Part shown: piece by piece, positions 22,866 through 35,140 of the stretch
Numbering within the stretch: the stretch's first letter is position 1
Layout of the letters: each line of letters opens with the position of its first letter
DNA from: Limnephilus marmoratus
Taxonomy: Eukaryota; Arthropoda; Insecta; Trichoptera; Limnephilidae
Assembly (NCBI GenBank): GCA_917880885.1
Contig: OU862908.1
Location: 52,907,819 to 52,971,818, forward strand
DNA length: 64,000 nt
Reading direction: 5' to 3'
Position numbers and translations under genes: made by a program
The notes under the pieces: generated by a model
Seen by the model: the letters and a program-made list of their open reading frames with translations, nothing else
Told to the model about the DNA's origin: nothing
Database searches by the model: none

Positions 22866-22946
22866 ATGCTATGGTAGAGAATCGAACCCGGAAAGACTTC
22901 TCCGAAGGAAAATATGCCGACCACTTATTGCACCACCAACTATTGT
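22866..22946 (-). repeat. tRNA-like SINE head, distinct family
   Basis: On the minus strand GTTGGTGGTGCAATAAGTGG (A-box region) is followed by the B box GGTTCGATTCT about 50 bp downstream, and the sequence ends in CTACCA. It does not match the SINE-1 head. It could be a decayed tRNA pseudogene rather than a SINE. Confidence 0.5.
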
Positions 22947-24627
22947 AAAAATAAATTCATTAGATTTACTGAAAATAAGAATAATGTATTTTATTCATCA
23001 CAATTTAGGATGTTACATATTATAGTGTTTAAGGATAATATTTAACAAATCGGAAGAAATAATGAATGAAATTTACTTGAATAAAAGTTATTTTATAATA
23101 CATCTATAGGATGAATGGATTTATAACTAGGAATAAAATCAATATGCTGATAAGGCATCGTTCCTGAAATTGATTTCCTTGTATCTATAAAATAACACAT
23201 CAAACATGCGTACCTAATTACATTTAATGTCAATTTAATTACGATAAAAAAATATTATTATAATAATATAATAATACATAATATTTCATATCAATTTCTT
23301 ATTACAATTCACTTACATTATCTCGACCACGTCCTATAAGGCTATATTAAGATTTACAATGTAAAAATAAGAATAATAAATAACAAAAATAAAACTTATA
23401 TATAACTGAAAGATAAAAATAGACTTCCTAATTAAATAGAAATATAAATACCCAAGGAATTAAAAAAAAAGTAAATAAAAATACTCAAAAAACTAAATAA
23501 ATAAAAAAGTAGTCAAATAATATTAAAAAGATTAAAATACACGCAAAAGTGTATTATGAGACCACCTTTTAACAGAGGTTAATATCACAGAATTCATTAC
23601 AAATGTATAGAGCGGTGAAGCGCTTCCAAAGCCGACCAATACAAAAGAAGAGTTAAATTTACTAAAAAAATTAAAAAGATGTAATGAAACATGTGAAGCG
23701 TAATTTCTCTCTTCGTAAAGCCTCTCAAATATCCCATGATGTACAAAAAGGGATGTAGAATTATTTAAATTTGTATCGGTGCTCAATCCATTGTATATTT
23801 CAGGAGAGATGAACCAGAATTGTCTATGACATATCTAATCCTAGATAATGGTTAGTAAAAAGCGTTAAACTTTGTAAAATTTCCTCTTTTCTCTCGGTAG
23901 GTACATATTTAATATAAAATCTAACTACCATTGCAATATTTTTAATGATAAATATACGAAAAACAGGATAAGGTTAATTGCCTAGAGTAGAACAGAACAT
24001 AAATATCATATTCTAGACAGTGATAGCTTAGTTAATAAACCAAAGGTTATATACATCTGATGAAAGAATGCGTCTCGCTCGTGTTAGGGTCAATAGTGCA
24101 ATCACTGACATTAGTCAGGCTCTTTCCCTGTCCTGCCGCCTACCATGCTTAATGAGAGAGCGAGTCAGATTTTAGTTGGCTATGCATTATAAAGAAGATT
24201 CCAAATATACGTGTGCTCATATCTGACAGTGGTTATCAACCAAAAAAACAAGAAAAATTGGGTAGTTTTCTTTTAACAATACCAGGTTTTCCGTATGGGC
24301 GTCCACTCATTACGCAGAACGGAAATTTAGACAGAGTTGTAATAGCCCATCCAGATTCACGGCGAGAAACCCCGTGAACACCCGAGAAGCGCGAATGTGA
24401 GGAGTTTTTCGCATTCTCTTTCTCGGGCTCGCCTGTTCTCGGATCGCTGTCGGTAAATTTGGCCGCTTCAAAGGTTTTCTCGGGCGACTACTACACTCAC
24501 GTTTTGTCTCAGTGTTGTTTAGTGAGCGGTTGAGAGTAGACGTGCGTTATATTTTTGTTTCGAAAATTTTGTATTAAAAATCAACAAGAGTTGCAATTTA
24601 TAGAATATTTTCAATCTGAACCGGTGT
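22947..24627. other. Very AT-rich DNA
   Basis: Mostly A/T with no gene. From about 24230 the sequence becomes more complex and leads into the MADF-like frame, so part of it may be that element's 5' region. Confidence 0.3.
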
Positions 24628-24860
24628 AATGGGATGCAAAACATCGAATTACAAAGACAAAAGTATGAACCACGATGCGTGGAACAGACTTGGAGAAATA
24701 ATGGATATGCAAGTACCTGAACTCAAAAAGAAAAAAGATTCCCTTTTTGCTAGTTAACGGAAATATAGAAAAATGGTGAATGATTCCTACAAATTGGGTG
24801 CTGGTGAAAATGAAATTTATAAACCTATATGGTTTGCCTGTAAGGGCTAACTACAACGTT
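24628..24860 (+). pseudogene. Decayed MADF-domain coding sequence
   Basis: The frame from 24628 reads CKTSNYKDKSMNHDAWNRLG, then EIMDMQVPELKKKKDSLFAS, a TAA stop, then KYRKMVNDSYKLGAGENEIYKP and IWFACKG before a second TAA. The order W...L...K+...S.R+...K...GAG...YKP.WF is that of the MADF (Myb/SANT-like) DNA-binding domain, which occurs in insect transcription factors and beside transposases. The normal N-terminal LWD motif appears damaged by a one-base loss. Two in-frame stops show it is not functional. It is probably a fragment of a transposon accessory gene. Confidence 0.65.
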
Positions 24861-25611
24861 CAACGTTACAACGTTCACAAAATTATAATATGCCATGGCG
24901 CACAGAGCCAAACCTGCTGCATTTTGAATATTGTCTGTAATGTCGTCCATACCGGATGGGAAACAGATCACGAGTGAGAAAAATGAGAGTGTGGATAAGT
25001 GCTTGTTCTCGCCGTGAGTCTGAAATCGCCTTAAAATATCTCAAAGTTTCTCGTGTATTGAAAAAAGCTTTTATTGCCCTATTAAAGTTGCGAATAATTT
25101 CTAGTGTAAGTTCTTATTATTTCCTGATATGGTATCGATAGACTTTGACAACAAATACATACAAATGTATAAGAATCCAAGTTGTAATTTTTTTCAATCT
25201 TCGGCCTGTAATATAATAAGAATAAGGCATAAAAATAGAAAAAATGTCCCGGCACCTACCGCAGTGTGTTCAATACCTAACGTTCTTTTAAATAGCAGTT
25301 AATAGATGGTGATCTTCCTTGTAATCTCTCACCTTTGACTTTCTCACGTTTTTTAACGATTCGCACGTGCGCAGCGGTATAACATAACTATTTTATTTAC
25401 ATGCATGTGAACGTAAACACAACCATAAAATAAGCGCTAACTTCAATGGATTTTTTTCAAAATCTTCGAAATGAAATATTTTCGCAAATTCTTAATAATA
25501 TTAAAAGAGCGATAATGTTTTTACACACATATTTTTATCATATAAAGCCAAACCGCCATAAAATCAAACCAAAATTATCATTTACTGATTATTACATACA
25601 TATTTTACAAA
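24861..25611. other. AT-rich DNA, nothing recognised
   Basis: Possible downstream remains of the MADF-containing unit up to about 25100, without recognisable protein similarity. Confidence 0.3.
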
Positions 25612-26035
25612 AGCTCCTCACAGGAGTTCCAGAGGAAAATAATTTCCCTCCGGGCCTATGTCATGTTTGGTTATATTGTGTGGAGGGTCTTTTAAAGGAA
25701 GGGAAGGAGAGGAAATTAAAGTAAGGAAAAAGTCAAGAGGGATTAGTAAGAATCTGGGAGTCAGTGCGTCCAAGAGTGACAGACGAATGAATCCATCCCT
25801 CCCACTGCGGTGCAAGTCGATGGATGGAGAGATGCCTGCTTTTCTCCTACTCCGAGTCCCGGAGAGGTCAAATGGTTTCCCTCAACCAATCTCTTCCGGT
25901 ACGGCCGCCACGCAGTAAATGGGCAGACCGATTCACCATCAAGACCTAGGCAAACCTCATCCCGTGAACTCGGGCAGTGGTCACCTCTCTTAACCTGTCA
26001 TTTGCCAGGAACGCGCCGGCGCGCTAGAATCGAAT
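25612..26035 (-). mobile_element. SINE-2 copy, long
   Basis: Minus-strand copy with the hairpin (GAGGAAAATAATTTCCCTC), the shared tail, the central segment (CCACTGCGGTGCAAG) and most of the 5' part. The three overlapping ORFs across it are not genes. Confidence 0.75.
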
Positions 26036-26164
26036 TTCAAAAATGAATATTAATTCAAATAATTTGGATGAGATTTTAAATTTTATTCCATTAATATATA
26101 ACATAAAATAAAGCTTAAAATAGCTTCCTCCATTCTTGTTCTTAAGGTAATTTAAAAAAGGTAA

Positions 26165-26295
26165 GGTAAAAAACCCTGGCCTTTGACAGGTTAAGTCACC
26201 ATACGTAACGAATCACTTGGTGAACTATGGTAAAGATTATCCAATAAATGATTCCTGGGGCGACGGGACCCATACCCGTCTCCCAAAATCAACCA
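26165..26295 (-). repeat. SINE-2 5' fragment
   Basis: Contains CACTTGGTGAACTATGG and CGGGACCCATACCCGTCTCC, the 5' part of SINE-2. Confidence 0.65.
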
Positions 26296-26324
26296 ACAAA
26301 TTGATTAAACCGCCGCTACACGAA

Positions 26325-26720
26325 TTTCTACTGATTTCTTACATATCTCCCTTAAACATTTGAAGTTTTAAAACTCTTAAAAAAATATATATTATTTTTT
26401 AAGACAGTATCTATATATTCCCCGTGCCGCAACGTAAATTATATGAAATTTCCTCGGTGGAAAAAAATCGCAAAATATGCTCCGAAAATAATTACAAACA
26501 CGTTTGTGTCAGTTATTTTACAAGTTATATGTATGAAAAAATTCACAGTGTTTCTTTAAATGCTATTTTAGACAACGCCCTAGAGATTTTTGCTATATTT
26601 TATACGAGTCGTGTTTCAGTAAACATTTTCACAATTTTCGCTTCAATTGTATCGTTTTAAATATTAGCGCGCTCTTTCCAACATTCGTAACTACATATCT
26701 CTCCATCTTTCTCTTTTTGA
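26325..26720 (+). repeat. Dispersed ~370-bp repeat, inverted partner at 53865-54232
   Basis: Matches the reverse complement of 53865-54232 over its full length with many substitutions. Shared words include TTTCTTACATATCTCCCTTA, TATGCTCCGAAAAT, TTTTACGAGTCGTGTTT-like and ACATATCTCTCCATCTT. Both copies end at similar points, which suggests a mobile element of unknown class. The 78-codon ORF is not conserved between copies. Confidence 0.7.
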
Positions 26721-27476
26721 GCGGGGATAGGGCGCCTGAAATAAGCAAGTTTGAAGAAAATTTACTTTGAAAAAAATAAACACGTATCAACCTTAATTTT
26801 TTTCAAAGTTCTTCCCCAATTTGGATAGGTGTACCCCCTAAACATCGTTTTCTCTTCCCTTCTACCAAGTTACGCTTCACGATTTAAACCTAAAACCTTT
26901 TTTACTATTACTAGTTCGTGTGTAACAAAAACTAAATAAAATAAACAAGAGTGTGAATTACGAAGTTGTGTATTCACTTATTAGTGTTATTAGTAATTAC
27001 CCCCTCACGATGCTAAGGGCCCAGGGTCGTGGGTCGTGCCTATAAAAAAACAACCTCGCGCCCTTGGTCCCGTGGATTAGTTAATTTTTTTATTTATTAG
27101 TGGGTATAGTAAAATTTGTGTAGTAAATCTGGAAGAGAATAGGAGATAATGGAATGGATGAAAATATGAAAGTTTTTTGTAAAAAGGTAATTTTGTGAAA
27201 ATATGCTTTTATATGGATGAGTTGATATTATTAAACCCGTTAGGTGGTATTATTAACCGGTGAGATTTTATTACTCTCTCGGTGAGAACTGTTTTCAATT
27301 CGCAGTCTTTTCCGTTAGCTGAGGAGTTTCGAAATACATAATTTGTGAAAATTTTAATGTCACATTTGTTAGGCTCTTTTTCAAATAGAATAAGCGAAAA
27401 TCTCGTGCCAAACCGATTAGTAAGTAGTAAATATATATAATTTATATATTGTCTTATTTTTATTATGTGATATCTT
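26721..27476. other. No feature recognised
   Basis: AT-rich apart from a GC-richer patch near 27000-27075 (GGGCCCAGGGTCGTGGGTCG). Confidence 0.3.
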
Positions 27477-27760
27477 GGGGCCCATCCATAAATTACGTCA
27501 CACGAATTTTATGATTTTTGGATCCCCCCCGTCCCTGTCATACATCGTCACATTTGTGAGACCCTTCCCCCCTAGTGTGACGTCACATATTTTGCTATTT
27601 TACATCTAAAAATAAGTTTTTCATTTACATTTAAGTTTCGTGTTTTAATAATTTAGATGTTTAAATGTCCCGTCACAGAGCTGACGACCCCACCATATAC
27701 CTTGTCACACAATGTCACACATCTCTACCCCCTCCCCCCCCGTAATTTATTAATGGCCCC
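27477..27760 (+). mobile_element. Harbinger-type MITE, second copy
   Basis: Same family as 12908-13165 (GGGGCCCATCCATAAATTAC; TCATGATTTTTG-like; CTAGTGTGACGTCACATATTT). The right end is decayed (CGTAATTTATTAATGGCCCC). The flanks (CTT and TTG) do not give a clean TWA duplication. Confidence 0.8.
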
Positions 27761-28365
27761 TTGTCTTAAAATAGCATCTTGAATTACTACTAGAATAAGT
27801 TCTATTAAATAAATATTTTTCTTACTTGTCGTGAGCGATTTATTTTTTAATTTAAATTTTTTTTATTTTAAATTTGTTGTCATATTAGAGGTAAAGTCCA
27901 TCGAAAGGAGAAAACCCATTCTATTGCTGTATTGTACACATGTACAAAGTGATACAAGTAAACAGTTGACTTCCCGAAAATTAATTAATAAATTATGAAC
28001 ACTACCAATGTTTCACATTTTCAATAATTTCTTCAAAATGATTGTATTAGGATTGTACTTAGGGGATGCAGATATTAATGTATCTATCTACAAATTAATA
28101 CAAAAAACACCATTAATTTTCCTAACCTAACAAGAGTAAAATCTTTTTAAAAACCATAAAAAAAAATGTTGATTGTATCTATTTGAAAAATACTATGATC
28201 TGTGTTCGTGTGGTAAATTTGTTCACCGTTTTACTTATAGTTTTTTCCACTAAACGGAATTTAAAAAATATTTTTTCCTATATTTAACTAATTGTTACCA
28301 ACGAAGAGTTCATCTATGCCCCTTTCTTTAGCTGTCCACTATCCTCGTTTCTTGACTCCTGCCTC
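27761..28365. other. AT-rich DNA, nothing recognised
   Basis: No gene, RNA or repeat is seen. Confidence 0.3.
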
Positions 28366-28545
28366 GTGCCCTTTGCGGCCGCGGGCTGGGGGCCTGGGGG
28401 GGAGAAGGATGCGGGGCAGCCCGGGGCGCACGCCCCGCGCGAGCCTCGGGCCGGGGCGGCACTGGCGGTCTGGCCTGGGGATAATGTCCAAAGGGGCGCC
28501 GAGAGCGCCGGCCAGGGGCGTAACACGTTCATTTCTACAAGTCTC
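28366..28545. other. GC-rich, CpG-rich island
   Basis: About 180 bp of very GC-rich sequence with many CG dinucleotides (CCGGGGCGCACGCCCCGCGC) lies between AT-rich flanks. All three ORFs that cross it look like composition artefacts. It could be a CpG-rich promoter-like segment, a piece of a GC-rich repeat or foreign sequence. Confidence 0.45.
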
Positions 28546-28982
28546 GGCGGGATTAAGGATGGAAGAAATTAATAAGGTAAAAATGGAATCAAAACATGTT
28601 AATTACATTTTATTTTATTTTTGTTTTAGTTTTTTTATTTATTAACATTATTATTTTATCTATCTACGAGCAAGTTTATTAATAAACAAGTTCTGCTGTG
28701 TGATTCTTATAACGCGTGATAGCTGTATCGCCTTCCGAAGAGTATTTCTATAGGTATAGAAAAAATATAATTAGATAATCTGTCAGTTACTCACCACAGT
28801 TTGATAATGCCTTCGTAAGGCGAAAGAGCTGTTACGCAAAATAATTATTATACACCTGAACTTATTTGTGAATAATTATTGTTAAATATTTTAAAAAATA
28901 TATAATTTATTTGGATTTCTACAAAATAAACTAGATAACATAAAAAAATGTTTTCTCGTTGAACAATAATTTTATTAATTTT
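28546..28982. other. AT-rich DNA
   Basis: Nothing recognised. Confidence 0.3.
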
Positions 28983-29222
28983 TTTATGTGAATACCTCAC
29001 AAGAGTCTCATTTGCTCCAGTTTAGAGCCAGTGAGACTATGGCATCCCCAATCGGGGTATGAAGGTAGCGGGGAGGTGAAGGAGATGTGAAAGAGGAAGG
29101 TGGAAAAGTACCTGGCTATTCAGATCTGGTCACCAAAGACGGCTAAAGCCATTTCAAGCAACTTTACAATTCCGAATGGTGGTCTTACACCAGGGCGATA
29201 CTGAGAGTATCTTCCACCCTTA
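28983..29222 (-). mobile_element. SINE-1 copy lacking tRNA-like head
   Basis: Contains the A-tail side (TTTTTATGTGAATACC), AGTGAGACTATGGCATCCCC and CTGGCTATTCAGATCTGGTC. It is truncated before the tRNA-like head. Confidence 0.8.
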
Positions 29223-32082
29223 AATTTGGATCAAATAATGTGCGACTTGTCTTATTTTTTAAACGATTAAACGTATTTTATGGCACCTGCCAGATATTAT
29301 AATGCGAGTTGATATTAGTGTTGTTTATTTAGACACTGTAATAAAAAAAAGTTGTGCAATTTTCACAACGTCCGAGCTCACCGTTTGAGAAATTTTAGTT
29401 ATTTGCTCAAACCTCTTATCTGATATATAACTAATATACAAATTGACGATTGGTTGTTATCGTTTTATTTTATTTTTATTATTATGATTTAAATAGCCAG
29501 CATAAATTTGATCCCGAACAAATCGGTATAGATGATTAGCAGACGCTTTGCCCCTTATGAATCTTTAACATAACATGGTGCCTAAAAATTCCACGATACA
29601 TTATTGAGGCGTTTAGTAGAAATTTATAGGGGCGTCATAGGCACCGCGGGAACTTTTCTCACCGGGTTAAATTTTACCCCACCAGGGGACAGCCAGCGCC
29701 GCTAATCACGGGGTAGGGAAATTCCCAAAATCGGCTCTGGACCACATTATGGGAAAATCTCACTCGACCACGTAAAAATCCACTCAGTGTAATCTGGAGG
29801 CGTAATTTCTTCGAAGGATGGATTTTAAATTATTTTATTTCGTTTTTGCCTGAATCATAAACATATACATTATTGAGTATTAATATTATTATGAAAATGT
29901 TTCCAATTTGGTGATAATGGAGAATTTTGTGATACTACAGTTAATCTAAATGGTGTTGTCTCTGAATTAGAACAAGCAACAAAATACGTATAATGAATAT
30001 TTTGATTTTATATAATTTTGTGCTTATATTTTATCTCAGAAAATTGCACAGAAGAAAATAAACAGTTTCGTCAAGCAGAAGAGATTGATTTGAGTATTTG
30101 AACATGGCGAGTAAATTGTACAAAATGTCATGTTTTTCATTTAAAAATACACAAACGTAGGTACTCTGAAATAGATTCAAGGTAATATTTCTTTAAAAAT
30201 ATCAAATCCATGAACAAAGTATCAATTTGTATTATGTCAAAATTTAACTGTCACAACTTTTTTACAAAGTCGCACTTGTCATAATCATTTTGCGTGTAGG
30301 TACGTATTCTATCTATATAATAATTACACATTTAATTTATAAAAAAACATTTATTTATAAATTAAATGTTTTCATTATTGAAAATATATAAAAATAAAAT
30401 AAAAATCTAAAATTAAAATGGAGATCTACAAAGTAAACATGACAACAATAAATGGGTACGTATATTCGCATCCTTGTTCAATTCAATTTCAGTGCCGGCA
30501 ACCCGGGCGTTTATTTTATTTTTATTTATGTACATAGTTTTCTTTTACCCACCCCACTAGACAGAGTCTGTTCCGAGGCGTATAAATAACATATTATATT
30601 TATTAAAAAGATGTGTATCAACAAAGATGTTAATGTATATAATAAGATAAAGATATATGCATATATATACACATACTTGCACATACGTATTGTTGTCATA
30701 TTAAATATTTACATGTTGTTCATATTATTTGATAAATTTCCATAAGAATATTGCATACGTGATATAAGATTTCACATGGAGATAAGAAAATGTAAATACG
30801 GTACCTAGGTACATGATTATATAATGAATGTTGCTATCAAGCAGTACCCTGCATATTTTATTATATTTTGGTATTATATAATTTAGTGAGTAATATATGA
30901 AAAGTGGATATCTATAAAATATACTCTTGTAATTTCTTCAGGATACTTCGAATGTCTGTTCTTTCCTTTTCAGTCAACCGTATTACAAAAGTGTGAAATA
31001 CATTGTTTCTAAGTAATCACATTTCTTTGAGCATGCTTTGTCAAAGCTATTAAAGTTTGTTAAAAAAAACCTACTAGATATTAACAAATAGGATTAGCTA
31101 CAAAATACAAACAAGCACTCATTAAAAAGTTTATTTGTTTACACTTCTTACGAGCGTAATACTAGAAGACCATGATATTTTAATGAGCCCCCAACCTTTC
31201 AACTTAACAATTTAACAAACACGATAATAGACTAATACGTTACGCGTTGGAGCCTTAAATCACAATAAAACCAACACACTGTTGACCGACAAAATGTTTA
31301 TAAATTTTCTAAGGTCTATGTTGTATGTAGTCCATGGGGTATTTTATACCACGCTTCTCGCAGTGAGTCATAAACGGATAATTACACTGAGGTCCGAAAG
31401 CTCACGATCCTTCGATTATGATCAAAGGTTTTCTGTTAATCAAAGGTCCTTAGTTCCCACCCCCTGTGTCGGCTCTTGGGTCCGCGGGTCGGCGCTTTTG
31501 GGTCCCTAGGGTCCCGCTTCGTGACCGGAGCGCGTGGATATTGTAATTTTCCTCTTAGTGTCTTCTGGAGCCCTGTGAAGTTCGCGGGAAGGTCTGGGAT
31601 CTGGCACGATTCCAAAAATGGAACAAACCGATACAAGTATGCGATGAATGCGTGGAAAAATCTTAACGGGGTGGTTCTTTTACGAATTTATTATCTCATT
31701 TTGAACATAGTCGTGAACATTAAGTGTGATGGGGTAAATGGATCAAAATCGTTGTTAGTAAAAAACGAACTTTTATTTATTTATGAAAAATCAAAAACTT
31801 AAGTTAAGTATGTTACACAAAACAGAAATTAGTCATTTTTTAAAGAAATGTCTGGGTTAGTCTCTTAAAACAAGATTTTTGCGAGTTGGGAGAGGGGAAA
31901 TGATTATAGCAAAGAGGTTGCAAGAATCTTTAAAATTAATTACCTATACTGAATTTGTCAGCCATTATTTTCTACAGAAATATCGCGAAAAGAAAACGTT
32001 ACTGAATGTTTTCTCTTTTTTTCCTCTGAAGCTGATGTTTTATAATGTGACATTATGATTTAAAACATGGGTCGGCAACATG
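29223..32082. other. Long stretch without recognised genes
   Basis: Mostly AT-rich. GC-richer, complex patches lie at 29640-29800 and 31440-31600. The latter has several overlapping ORFs but no recognised protein. A short inverted repeat (CATTTAATTTATAAA/TTTATAAATTAAATG) is at about 30329-30368. No transposon match. Confidence 0.3.
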
Positions 32083-32430
32083 TCATTACAGTATACCCAT
32101 TTGGTAATATTTTGTGACTTAGCAGGGTGCCCGGCTTCATGGGATGAGGTATTTCCAAGTCTTTGCGGCGGATGAGAGAGATTGGTTGAGTGAGACCTTT
32201 CCAGCCGGACTCTCTCGACTCATCGCCTTGCACTACAGTTGGAAGGATTGATTCATATGTCCATCACTCCTGGAGACACTGACACCCAGATTCCTACCCA
32301 CCCCTCATACCTTTTTCCTTCCCAGAACTTCCTATCCTTCTCTTCCTTAAAAAGACCCTAATTAATGACCCTAACTAAGGAAATTATTTTCCTCAGGGCT
32401 TCCTGTGTAGAGCTATTGTAAAAAAAACCT
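32083..32430 (+). mobile_element. SINE-2 copy with A-tail, in duplicated block
   Basis: Plus-strand copy from the GACTTAGCAGGGTGCC region to the terminal hairpin remnant (GGAAATTATTTTCCTCAGGG) and CTATTGTAAAAAAAA. A small local duplication (CCCTAATTAATGACCCTAAC) disrupts the hairpin. It is the 3'-side partner of 334-558. Confidence 0.75.
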
Positions 32431-32780
32431 GTAGATATTATTCGTGAACAAATATTTTAGTTTTTAAAATAAAACGCTTATTGTATATTTTTACGGCATT
32501 TATTGCAGTTAATAAAATCAATGAGATTTTTGTGGTTGTATTTGACTTGCAAGTTTGGTTATAATAGCTTGAATTTTTGAAGTAGAGTCGCGTAGTATTG
32601 CGTCTAAATGTGTGTCCGATAATCGAGAACGGTGTTTGTTTTCTCGACAATTCAGAATTGAAAAAGCTTACTTACAAATTTTACCAAACTTGAACACGGA
32701 TTTGTGTGCTACCGAGAATTTTGTGGGCTGCACCAAGACGCCTCGAGAGCTGAGAGTTGCCGACCCATGATTTAAAGTAA
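32187..32780 (+). repeat. Duplicated block, partner at 334-1590
   Basis: Same-orientation match to 334-660, 1021-1170 and 1523-1587, without the SINE-2 present at 667-1014. It therefore shows the pre-insertion arrangement. Confidence 0.7.
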
Positions 32781-33454
32781 AACAATAACTTTGTGAACAA
32801 TTTGCGTTGTGATCGTTATTGTTTTATTTTAAATGTTATTTAGTTTTCTATTTTTTCAAGACCAATGTTGAAAGAATTTTCCAATTTAGCCGTGTGATTA
32901 AAAATCATTGATTTCTTAATAATTTATGAAAAAGCATCAATCCGAATAATCATAATTTAGTAGGTACCTTCTTGCCTAATTATTTCTTGTTCGTAATATT
33001 TTTCGTTCTTGAAAAAATAATGCTTGCAAATATTACTGTGCGTTAATTTAAAAATTATTTTCTTATTTAATTTACCGCATTATTACGACTTCCTTGGGGC
33101 ACATCGCATAACGAAAAAATGCATCTCTCGTTCCTGCCTATATTCAGCGAACTCCAGTGATAAATTCCTGACAAAACGGCATCTGGTTAATTTGGAAACA
33201 TGAATAATAAAAGTCATTCCACCGCGAGCCAACTGACAGTAACGCCGTAGTGGCTACAAAATGCCATTAAAAATATTACAAACATATAATTATCCACCAT
33301 GTTAACTGCCAATTCGAACTTTAAAGCCCGTCCCTGTTTTTTGCCCCGTCCTACCGGGCTGTAAATGACAGTTTAGTCGGATTTTTCCAAAAACACATAT
33401 TAAATTAAACGAAATCAAATTGGGCCTGGGTCAAATTGGTTCAAGCCGGACTTT
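32781..33454. other. No gene recognised
   Basis: 33080-33370 is more complex and less AT-rich than its surroundings but has no ORF or repeat match. Confidence 0.3.
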
Positions 33455-33640
33455 GTATGACGTGGCGGGCCCTGTGGTTAAGGCGTGTCGCTCAGATTGG
33501 AAAGGTTGTGGGATCGACTCCCAGTGCGGGATCTTTTTATCCCAGAAAGCCGCAAACTGCGAGAGAATGATAAAAAAGGTCCCTGTACATTGTTGTGGCT
33601 AGACGCTCCCCAGCAATTACGCCCACAAATAAAATGCGCA
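33455..33640 (+). mobile_element. tRNA-derived SINE, third family
   Basis: It starts with a tRNA-like head: CCTGTGGTTAAGGCGTGTC is the A-box region and GGGATCGACTCCC (33511-33523) contains the B box. About 110 bp of unrelated body follow. It does not match SINE-1. The overlapping ORFs are chance frames. Confidence 0.6.
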
Positions 33641-34879
33641 TTGTGAATTTTATTATCATTTGGTGTTTGCATTTCAGCCTACGACAAAGATATGAAGAAG
33701 ATATTTTGCATTTTATTTCTTAACCACAGCGGGCACGTGCATCCAGCGACTGATTCTAAAGGTATCGATTTTACAAATTTATGATCGTAATACCATTGCA
33801 AATTATGTGGATGTGTGTCTGTTATCTTCGAATTCGTATTGTAAGTTAACATTTGAAGCAATTTAAAATTAATGATGCGCAAGTGACTATGTAGGAAATT
33901 CCCGAAACAATTTGAGAGCAGAAGTTGTTTTGCTGTAGCTGTAAAATTTCCTGTAAAAACTCTGAGCTCTGGTGAACAGAAATTAGCACAGATTTTACTA
34001 CATCGAAATTTTAGTTTCGTGCGGATAATTTCAATTGGCATAATCTTTTCTATTTTTGAAATATAAAAAATAATACATAACTCCTTATCTCGTGATCTTA
34101 TCTTGCATTTTGCATACTAGTCCCAGCGAGAGGTCGTACGCAACGTCATGACTCTAGTATCTTCTGTGTTTTTCGTTTTCATACAAGGCCTATGAGAAGT
34201 CGATGGCGTGCGTACTAGCCCCCGCATGAACCATTCTCACTCAGTTTTCATGGAAATCATCAATTTTTATAAACAGGATAGGTACTATTTTCTATCATAA
34301 TTGCAATGAAAGTAGGTAAATTTCAAGATCTTTTCAACGTTCGTCGATTTATTTGTTTAAAATATAGAAAGCTTGTGAAATTCGTTTTAGCGCAAACGAC
34401 ATTTAGAAAACCATAAATTTTAATATTCATGTAAAGATTATCTTTAGAGACAAAATGACACCAAAAAGAAGATCCACGGAGGTATTTCAAAGCCATCACA
34501 CAAAAATAATATTAGGTACCTCAATGCCTTAATATAATATTTAAGATAAAAAGAAGAAAAAAAAACATCACATTAAAATTATGAGTCTGTCTCTTTTCAA
34601 CGCATTATAAAACCCAGTTGTAAAAAAGACAGCCATCAATGTTTATAGATGCATTGTTTTTGCCAAAAACAAAACAGCTATCCCACGTTTCACCTGACCC
34701 CAAATCCTGGTACAGAAACCGATGCATGAATTATCATCTACCAGGTTTATTTCTTTATATTGTTTAATATCGACTAATTCCCGCAACTGATATTGTACAG
34801 TAATTACAATATTGTCACTGGAAAGCCATACTGCATTAAAATACTATGCTCAACAAAAAAATGTAATCATCATTATCAT
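33641..34879. other. AT-rich DNA, nothing recognised
   Basis: A 120-codon minus-strand ORF at 33679-34041 has no recognisable family. No repeat match. Confidence 0.3.
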
Positions 34880-35140
34880 TACATAGTATAAAATGAAGTC
34901 GCTCAAAATGTATGTGCGCATTGATCTTTTAAACTATGCAACGGATTTTCCTGCGGTTTTCACCAATAGATAGAGTGATTCAAGAGGAAGCTCATGCTTA
35001 TTATAGTAGAGAAAAGTCGAGAAATTCAAATATTCAATTCAGGCAGCGGGCAGCAGGCAAGCGGGTGGTGTGGATTTTATAAAGGTTGGGTAATGGCATT
35101 GTGTTTCTTAGCCACAGCAGCGTGTTGCCGGGTCTGCTAG
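34880..35140 (+). mobile_element. Helitron-like element copy, complete 3' end
   Basis: Starts at ACATAGTATAAAATGAAGTC and ends GGGTCTGCTAG at 35140 followed by T. A degraded hairpin (CAGCAGCGTGTTGCC) precedes the CTAG, as expected for Helitron 3' ends. Confidence 0.7.

Noticed and set aside
23532..23786. 84-codon minus-strand ORF
   Set aside because: Located in very AT-rich DNA with no motif. Length is within chance for the region.
25446..26046. Overlapping ORFs on both strands
   Set aside because: They fall within or across a SINE-2 copy, with no shared frame among copies.
28292..28645. Proline/arginine/glycine-rich ORFs
   Set aside because: Extreme GC content removes stop codons in all frames. 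Residue bias without domain pattern indicates composition, not coding.
33455..33525. Functional tRNA gene
   Set aside because: A and B boxes are present, but the cloverleaf pairing is imperfect and the sequence continues into a SINE-like body.
33679..34041. 120-codon minus-strand ORF
   Set aside because: No recognisable motif, AT-rich codon use, and no splice or start context to support it.
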